Assembly (NCBI GenBank): GCA_046329195.1
Contig: JAXLVB010000001.1
Span: 1,674,001-1,738,000, forward strand
Length of the DNA stretch: 64,000 bases
Direction of reading: 5' to 3'
Source: JAXLVB01 sp046329195
GTDB lineage: Bacteria > Bacteroidota > Bacteroidia > Cytophagales > Spirosomataceae
Position numbers and translations under genes: made by a program. This document shows positions 58,919-64,000 of this stretch, piece after piece (positions within the stretch are counted from its first letter, which is position 1; each line of letters starts with the position of its first letter). The notes beneath the pieces are model-generated. The model had not been told where the DNA came from. It searched no databases and saw nothing but the letters and a program-made list of their open reading frames with translations.

Positions 58919-59536
58919 ATGGATTTAGTAAAGGAACTCTCTAAGTTTTCAGCTGCAACGCTCCACGAGGCATTGGGGAAGGTGAATAACCTCCCCTCTG
59001 CCATTAAACCTATCGGCCAGCACATGCGAGTGTGTGGCCCTGCCTATACGGTACAAACCATGCCCCGAGACAACGTCTTGCTGCATCGGGCGTATGCCTA
59101 TGCCAAGCCAGGCGATGTGCTAATTGTCAATTGCTCAGGGTATTATGAAGCAGGCTACTGGGGCGATTTGATGAGCCTCGGAGCCAAAACCCAAGGCATC
59201 AACGGCTTGGTCATTGATGGATGCGTGCGTGACGCCGACGACATCGAAGCCATGAATTTTCCAGTATTTAGCCGTGGGTTGTGCATTAGGGGCACTTCCA
59301 ACTATGGAGACGGTACACTCAATCAGCCTATCTCGATTGGCGATGTCTGCATCAACCCCGGCGATTACGTAGTGGGCAACCGTGATGGCGTGGTCATCGT
59401 GCCGCAAGAACGTGCTGCAGAAGCCATCGAAAAAGCCCTAGCTCGTGAGAAAAAGGAAGAATGGGTACGTGAAGAATTGCGAAAAGGGAGGGTTTCGATT
59501 GACATTTACGGTTGGCGAGAGCAATACGGCTGGTAA
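58919..59536 (+). CDS. galC: RraA/CHA aldolase family, GalC-like 4-carboxy-4-hydroxy-2-oxoadipate aldolase
   Basis: This 205-residue protein belongs to the RraA-like fold. SAATLHEALGKVNNLPSAIKPI is the N-terminal signature, and YWGDLMSLGAKTQGINGLVIDGCVRDADDI (about 81-110) contains the metal/pyruvate-binding G-x2-L...D-G-x-x-R-D motif. In gallate and protocatechuate meta-cleavage pathways this class II aldolase splits carboxy-hydroxy-oxoadipate to pyruvate and oxaloacetate. The end GWREQYGW is typical of aldolase rather than RraA proteins, which are shorter (~160 aa). Neighbours for the preceding steps strengthen the call. Confidence 0.85.
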   Translation: MDLVKELSKFSAATLHEALGKVNNLPSAIKPIGQHMRVCGPAYTVQTMPRDNVLLHRAYAYAKPGDVLIVNCSGYYEAGYWGDLMSLGAKTQGINGLVIDGCVRDADDIEAMNFPVFSRGLCIRGTSNYGDGTLNQPISIGDVCINPGDYVVGNRDGVVIVPQERAAEAIEKALAREKKEEWVREELRKGRVSIDIYGWREQYGW

Positions 59537-59633
59537 CGCTGTTGACAAATTTTATGTAAAATTCGTCAGTAACCCCATTCATGGCTCAGTTTCAGGTTAT
59601 TTCACGAGAGAATTATTTAGACTTTATAGAAGC

Positions 59634-60425
59634 ATGATACCACATCCCTTTACGATTGCGGTATTGGGTCTTGGCGAGGCTGGCTCACATTTTGCCAATG
59701 ACTTAGCCCAGATGGGGCTTACCGTCGTGGGGTATGACCCCAAGCCGCAACACTATTTAGCCCCTTCGATAGCACTAAAAACCAGCAATGCCGAAGCTGC
59801 CCAAGGAGCCGATGTTATTTTTAGTGTAAACCTATCGTCAGTATCAGAAGAAGTGGCACAAGAGGTAGTGAGGGTGTTAGGTCCGGAGCAATTCTTTTGT
59901 GAAATGAATACCTCAGGACCTGAAAAAAAGAAGAAAATCGCTGAACTATTGGCATCATCAGGTGTCAAGATGATAGACTTGGCCATTATGGCGCCCGTTC
60001 CGCCCAAAGGTATCTTAACGCCTTTGCTGGCATCGGGCGAATATGCGGAGGCGTTTTTAGAAAAAGTAAAACCCTTGAATTTGACTATTTCGATGGTGGA
60101 AAAGGGTCAAATTGGCGATGCCGCTACTCGTAAACTCTTGCGTTCTATTGTTTACAAAGGCATTGCCGCTGTGGTATGTGAAGCGATGGAGGCTGGACAA
60201 GCCTTTGGTATGGAGCGCTACATCCGAGGACAAATCAGCTCTTTAATAGGCGGCGACGACGAGCTAATAGACCGCTTTGTAGAAGGAAGCCGTACGCACG
60301 CCCTCCGCCGAATGCACGAAATGGAAGCGGTACTGGAGATGCTCAGCCGAGGGTCCGACCCCGATGCGGTAATTATGACCACAGCTACTAGAGATAATTT
60401 AAAACGCTTAGCAAACAGTAAATAA
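59634..60425 (+). CDS. NAD(P)-dependent oxidoreductase of the 6PGDH/DUF1932 type
   Basis: This protein has 263 residues from MIPHPFTIAVLGLGEAGSHF. The N-terminal Rossmann fold has GLGEAG (about 12-17) and VVGYDPKPQ; the middle helix has EMNTSGPEKKKKIAELL and VKMIDLAIMAPVPPKG; the C-terminal DUF1932 domain runs from ~175 (TRKLLRSIVYKGIAAVVCEAMEAGQAFG). The frame extends upstream, but that part overlaps the aldolase gene and has no Rossmann start. It is related to beta-hydroxyacid dehydrogenases; in this cluster it may act on a pathway intermediate such as an oxo-acid. A tiny 18-codon frame (59581-59637) ends in an ATGA overlap with it. Confidence 0.82.
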   Translation: MIPHPFTIAVLGLGEAGSHFANDLAQMGLTVVGYDPKPQHYLAPSIALKTSNAEAAQGADVIFSVNLSSVSEEVAQEVVRVLGPEQFFCEMNTSGPEKKKKIAELLASSGVKMIDLAIMAPVPPKGILTPLLASGEYAEAFLEKVKPLNLTISMVEKGQIGDAATRKLLRSIVYKGIAAVVCEAMEAGQAFGMERYIRGQISSLIGGDDELIDRFVEGSRTHALRRMHEMEAVLEMLSRGSDPDAVIMTTATRDNLKRLANSK

Positions 60426-60448
60426 CAATTATCAAAACCAATTAAATT

Positions 60449-60961
60449 ATGAGTAAATCGAAATTAAATACCACCATGAGAGTCTATCACCGCTATTTGG
60501 GGTTTTTCTTAGCAGGTATCATGGCGGTATATGCCCTAAGCGGTATGCTATTGATTTTTAGAGAAACCGATTTTCTTAAGTCAGAAAAACAAATTGAGCG
60601 CACACTCCCTACCGATATTAAAACCGAAGAGCTGGGCAAAGCCCTAAAAATGCGTGATTTGAAGATTGAAAAAGAAGAAAACGGTATCCTTTATTTTAAA
60701 AATGGTACGTTCAATAAACAAACGGGGGTAGCACAATATACGGCCAAAGAACTGCCTTATATTTTGGATAAAATGACAAAATTGCACAAAGCGTCAACCA
60801 AGCAACCGCTATATATTCTCAATATTTTCTTTGGGTTGTCACTGTTATTTTTTGTGATTTCGTCGTTCTGGATGTTTCTGCCCAAAACAGAAATATTCAA
60901 AAAAGGACTTTATTTTACCATTGCGGGCATTGTCCTGACGCTTATTTTGATTTTTGTTTAG
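60449..60961 (+). CDS. PepSY-associated membrane protein
   Basis: This 170-residue protein has a first membrane helix HRYLGFFLAGIMAVYALSGMLLIF (about 14-37) beginning with the R-x-x-H-R-x-x-G pattern of PepSY_TM proteins, a periplasmic domain of ~75 residues (EKQIERTLPTDIKTEELGKAL...YFKNGTFNKQTG, a reduced PepSY-like unit), and two closing helices (ILNIFFGLSLLFFVISSFWMF and LYFTIAGIVLTLILIFV). Such proteins often help iron or haem uptake or reduce metals; here it might serve the Fe(II) dioxygenase, but that is speculation. It is within the operon, 23 nt after the dehydrogenase. Confidence 0.7.
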   Translation: MSKSKLNTTMRVYHRYLGFFLAGIMAVYALSGMLLIFRETDFLKSEKQIERTLPTDIKTEELGKALKMRDLKIEKEENGILYFKNGTFNKQTGVAQYTAKELPYILDKMTKLHKASTKQPLYILNIFFGLSLLFFVISSFWMFLPKTEIFKKGLYFTIAGIVLTLILIFV

Positions 60962-60970
60962 TCGCTTCTT

Positions 60971-62065
60971 ATGAAAATCCCTTATTTCCAAATTCGAGGT
61001 GGAAGTTCTAAAGGCTTGTTTTTCAAAGCCGAAGATCTCCCCGCCGACGAAGCCGAGCGCAACCGTTACTTGTTGTTGGCAATGGAAGGCACTACCCAAG
61101 GCGACCCTCGGCAAATAGATGGGCTGGGCGGTGCTACGTCGCTCACCAGCAAGGTAGCCATTGTCGGCCCATCGGAGCACCCTTCGGCTGATTTGGACTA
61201 TCTCTTTGTGCAAGTAGTGGTGGGTAAAGGCCAGGTTTCGACGACTCAAACCTGCGGAAACATCTTGGCCGGAATCGTTCCGTTTGCTATCGAATCGGGG
61301 ATGATACAAGCGAGCCACCCAAGTACTTCGGCTCGAATCAACATTGTGAATACGGGAGGGATTTGCGAAGTAGTGGTACAAACGCCACAGGGGCAGATTG
61401 AAACCAACGGGACTGCCAAAGTAGATGGCGTGCCAGGTACAGCTGCGCCCATTATCTGTAATTATTTAGAAACCGTGGGCTCTACCTGCGGAGCTTTGTT
61501 GCCCACAGGTCATGCTAAGGACTTGATTGACAGTGTTGAGGTGACTTGTATTGACAATGGGATGCCCCTTGTGATGATGCGTGCTAGTGATGTTGGACTG
61601 ATGGGTAATGAAAGCAAAGAAACCTTAGATGCCAACGAGCCGCTGAGGCAGCGGATAGAGCGTATTCGTCTCCAAGCAGGATATTTGATGAACTTAGGCG
61701 ATGTGAGCCAGCAAACGATTCCCAAAATGTGTATTGTGTCGCCTCCTCAAAATGGGGGCATCATCAATACCCGTATGTTCATTCCCCACGTGGTTCACGA
61801 AGCCATCGGAGTGTTGGCAGCGGTGTCGGTGGCTACGGCCTGTGTAATTCCAGCTACGGTGACAGAGGGAATTACGTCTGCGCTCGAAACCCAAATGTTG
61901 GCGACTAATCCTACCCAATCCCAACTCTCTATTGAGCATCCTTCTGGCGAATTTACGGTTAATCTGGCCTATGAATGGCTTGATAATCAGGTGAATATTC
62001 TCAGGTCAGGCGTCATCCGAACGGCTCGAATTTTGAGCAAAGGAGAAGTCTATATCAATGGTTAA
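60971..62065 (+). CDS. galD: PrpF-family, GalD-like 4-oxalomesaconate tautomerase
   Basis: This 364-residue protein has the diaminopimelate-epimerase-like double fold of the PrpF family. IPYFQIRGGSSKGLFFKAEDLP is the N-terminal signature, followed by DPRQIDGLGGATSLTSKVAIV, QVSTTQTCGNILAGIVPFAIE (CGN catalytic cysteine) and GSTCGALLPTGHAKD. GalD of P. putida converts the keto to the enol form of oxalomesaconate, the product of gallate cleavage. Length and motifs agree with GalD/PrpF. With tannase, dioxygenase, GalB-like and GalC-like proteins the window holds a complete route from gallate esters to pyruvate and oxaloacetate. Confidence 0.88.
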   Translation: MKIPYFQIRGGSSKGLFFKAEDLPADEAERNRYLLLAMEGTTQGDPRQIDGLGGATSLTSKVAIVGPSEHPSADLDYLFVQVVVGKGQVSTTQTCGNILAGIVPFAIESGMIQASHPSTSARINIVNTGGICEVVVQTPQGQIETNGTAKVDGVPGTAAPIICNYLETVGSTCGALLPTGHAKDLIDSVEVTCIDNGMPLVMMRASDVGLMGNESKETLDANEPLRQRIERIRLQAGYLMNLGDVSQQTIPKMCIVSPPQNGGIINTRMFIPHVVHEAIGVLAAVSVATACVIPATVTEGITSALETQMLATNPTQSQLSIEHPSGEFTVNLAYEWLDNQVNILRSGVIRTARILSKGEVYING

Positions 62066-62125
62066 TGGTTGTCTTAACGAAGAGACTTATAGAGCCGAGG
62101 TACCGTACCTCGACTCTTTTTTCGG

Positions 62126-64000
62126 TTATTTATCCCCACCAGTTGGCAGTTCAATTTCTTCGCCAAAAACATATTTACTAAACCACTGCCAGTTGTGCCA
62201 AAGGGCAGCTAAGCGTTCTTTGGGTTTGGTAATGCCGTGTCCAAAACCTTTGTAAACTACTAATTTGGCAGGTACACCGTTGTCTTGCAAGCCTTGTAAA
62301 AGTTCATACGCATTCGGAATCGGTACCCGGCGGTCAAACTCACCATGCTGAATAAGTGTAGGTGTTTTGGCGTTCCGAATGGTAGTCATGGGGCTGGTTT
62401 TGAGGTAAATATCCATGTCTTGCCAAGGGGTAGCTTTGAGGTATTGGCGTGTAAACGGATGAATATCGGTGTTTACGTAATACGTCAACCAATTAGAAAT
62501 ACCAGCCCCTACCGAAATCGCCTTGAAACGAGTGGTATTAGTGGTCAAAAACGCCGAAATATACCCGCCCTGACTCCAACCCATACAGCCCATTTTGTTG
62601 GCATCAATCAGCCCTTGTTTTTCCAGGTATTCTACGCCAGACATCACGTCCCACATATCACCCACGCCCAAGTTGCGCACATTGAGCGAACGGAAGGCTT
62701 CGCCGTAGCCAGCCGAGCCTCGGTAGTTGGGTCGAAGCACCAAGGCCCCTTTTTCAAGCCATTGGAGTACTGGATAAACGGCTCCGCCCGGCACGGGTGT
62801 CGGCGTATCTACGCCCGTGGGGCCACCATGAATCATGACCATGAGCGGATATTTCTTTTTGGGGTCGTAGTTGGCTGGTTTGTGCAAAACACCCTCAATT
62901 TCAGCACCATCCTTGCTTTGCCAACGAACTACCTCACTCACCGCCGTTTTCCAGCCCTTGATTTGCTCGCTCAGGTTGGTCAACTGTGTGGGCTGAAAGG
63001 TAGCCCCTACATTGCTTTTGAAAATCTCGGCCAATGCCGTGGCCGAAGAAGCCGAAAAGGCAATGATTTTACCATCTTGCGAGAACGTAAAATTGCCAAA
63101 AAGCTCAGAGGCACCCGTCACCATCTGCACCCGACCAGAGGCAGGGTCGAGGCGAAAGAGGCTGCGCTGCGTGCGTTGTGAAGCCGAAAAGAAAATGCCT
63201 GAAGGTGTCCATTCAAGCCCTCCGATGTTTTCGTCGAAATCCTTAGCCAGTTGTACCGACGATTTGTCGGCCAAATTCATCCGAAACAGCCGATTGTTTT
63301 TGTAAAAATAGGAAGTCGAATCATCAGGACTGGTCACGTACAAAAACGCCTTGGAGTCGGGCGACCAAGCGGCAAACGAATCGCTGAGTGGATTTTTGAC
63401 CCACTCTGTTATTTTTTTGGAAGGTAATTCAATAATCGAAATATTTGCCAGTTTAGAGCTGTTAATCAGTGGGTTAGGTTGGTGAGAGAAGGCAATCATT
63501 TTGCCGTCAGGCGACCAAAAGAAGTTGTTAACGGTAAATTTCCCTTCTGTCAGGCGAGTGGCTTTGGGTAGGGAGTCAAGGCGAAAGTCGGCCAGCCAAA
63601 GGTGCGTGAGCTGGTATTCTTCGTCGTCAACAGCCCAGGCTCCCAACTTTTCTTTGCGAGCTTTCTCGGCTTTGCTTTCGGGGTCGTTTTTCAGCAGGGC
63701 AAACTGCTTGCCGTCTGGCGACCATTCAAAACCCGTCACGCCTTCGTCTTCTTTGGTAACTTGTTGGGCTTCGCCACCGCTGGCTCGTAGCACAAAAATT
63801 TGTGATTTGTCGCCTCGGTCAGCCAAAAACGCAATCCATTTGCCATCTGGTGACCAGCGTGGCGACGTACTACTGCCTTTGGGCGTGCGGGTGAGTTGAA
63901 AAGGCGTCTCTCCGTCACGAGCCAGCCAAAGCTCGGTGTCGTAGGTGTTTTCTTTCCAATCGGTACTCGTCACTGTATAAACCACGTGCTTACCATCTGG
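62126..64000 (-). CDS. S9 family peptidase (acylaminoacyl-peptidase-like), N-terminus outside window
   Basis: The last ~625 residues are present; the frame is open to the window edge. The N-terminal part is a TolB/WD-type propeller (SPRWSPDGKWIAFLADRGDKSQIFVL, FEWSPDGKQFALL, FFWSPDGKMIAFSH). The C-terminal alpha/beta hydrolase contains YPLMVMIHGGPTGVDTP, RPNYRGSAGYGEAF, the nucleophile Ser in MGWSQGGY, Asp in HGEFDRRVP and His in GFGHGI, the complete S9 triad. Likely an exported dipeptidyl- or acylaminoacyl-peptidase. It is convergent with the galD-like gene at 60 nt. Confidence 0.9.
   Translation of the reverse strand, partial: PDGKHVVYTVTSTDWKENTYDTELWLARDGETPFQLTRTPKGSSTSPRWSPDGKWIAFLADRGDKSQIFVLRASGGEAQQVTKEDEGVTGFEWSPDGKQFALLKNDPESKAEKARKEKLGAWAVDDEEYQLTHLWLADFRLDSLPKATRLTEGKFTVNNFFWSPDGKMIAFSHQPNPLINSSKLANISIIELPSKKITEWVKNPLSDSFAAWSPDSKAFLYVTSPDDSTSYFYKNNRLFRMNLADKSSVQLAKDFDENIGGLEWTPSGIFFSASQRTQRSLFRLDPASGRVQMVTGASELFGNFTFSQDGKIIAFSASSATALAEIFKSNVGATFQPTQLTNLSEQIKGWKTAVSEVVRWQSKDGAEIEGVLHKPANYDPKKKYPLMVMIHGGPTGVDTPTPVPGGAVYPVLQWLEKGALVLRPNYRGSAGYGEAFRSLNVRNLGVGDMWDVMSGVEYLEKQGLIDANKMGCMGWSQGGYISAFLTTNTTRFKAISVGAGISNWLTYYVNTDIHPFTRQYLKATPWQDMDIYLKTSPMTTIRNAKTPTLIQHGEFDRRVPIPNAYELLQGLQDNGVPAKLVVYKGFGHGITKPKERLAALWHNWQWFSKYVFGEEIELPTGGDK

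Noticed and set aside
59581..59637. 18-codon frame with ATGA overlap before the DUF1932 dehydrogenase
   Set aside because: Too short to support; may be a coupling frame but could be chance.
62345..63181. 278-codon plus-strand frame opposite the S9 peptidase
   Set aside because: Antisense shadow; the minus strand has complete S9 catalytic motifs.
1..64000. tRNA, rRNA, CRISPR arrays, prophage genes
   Set aside because: Looked for cloverleaf ends, regularly spaced repeats and phage structural genes; none could be supported.

Overview
The window looks like a chromosomal segment of a Bacteroidota bacterium, most likely a Cytophagales/Spirosomataceae-type organism (Runella, Flectobacillus and Arcicella are plausible; this is inference). 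The evidence is a TonB receptor with a CarboxypepD_reg-like domain, DUF4199, DUF3500, Haem_bd and alginate-export porin families, TPR/coiled-coil histidine kinases, few Shine-Dalgarno sites, and several promoters of the TTG-N18-22-TAnnTTTG type. I see no rRNA, tRNA, CRISPR array, transposase or integrase gene.

Layout. 0-2.4 kb: end of an acyltransferase, a zeta-toxin-like pair and an NHL propeller protein. 2.5-6.7 kb: an accessory island with all genes on the minus strand (hypothetical protein, Rpn-type nuclease, small membrane protein, FRG-domain protein, HEPN-like protein, a 49-codon gene). Its genes are separated by related hairpin repeats placed directly 3' of a gene, so it resembles a gene-cassette array. 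6.8-22.4 kb: polymer and sugar genes (TonB receptor, DUF3500, haem-binding protein, GH3, sialidase-fold protein, GMC dehydrogenase with its small subunit, a GH32 fructanase and a VOC-PfkB fusion kinase). A possible structured RNA with its own promoter and terminator lies upstream of the GH32 gene. 22.7-36.2 kb: DUF4199 protein, a stand-alone LuxR-type HTH, two exported caspase-TPR proteins, four histidine kinases of two classes and one NarL-type response regulator. The two caspase domains are encoded by 0.8-kb repeats that are almost identical at nucleotide level. This signalling/protease island is the best candidate for an undescribed system.

36.3-41.6 kb: a YncE/alkaline-phosphatase lipoprotein, a MerR-TipAS regulator with a visible long-spacer promoter, and a GH29 fucosidase. 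42.2-52.0 kb: a nitrate-assimilation operon consisting of promoter, leader ORF, outer-membrane porin, NrtA/B/D-like ABC importer, a molybdopterin nitrate reductase fused to an FAD/BFD reductase, and a rubredoxin fused to a nitrite-reductase-like region without siroheme cysteines. 52.0-62.1 kb: a divergent AraC regulator and a tannin/gallate pathway made of tannase, a VOC extradiol dioxygenase and proteins resembling GalB, GalC and GalD, with accessory genes and an inserted Uma2 nuclease. The window ends inside an S9 peptidase.

Dispersed repeats also mark the segment. A G/C-rich palindromic repeat lies in frame inside three unrelated coding regions (29.7, 48.6 and 55.4 kb), and two minus-strand terminators share the same stem sequence (10.9 and 39.1 kb).
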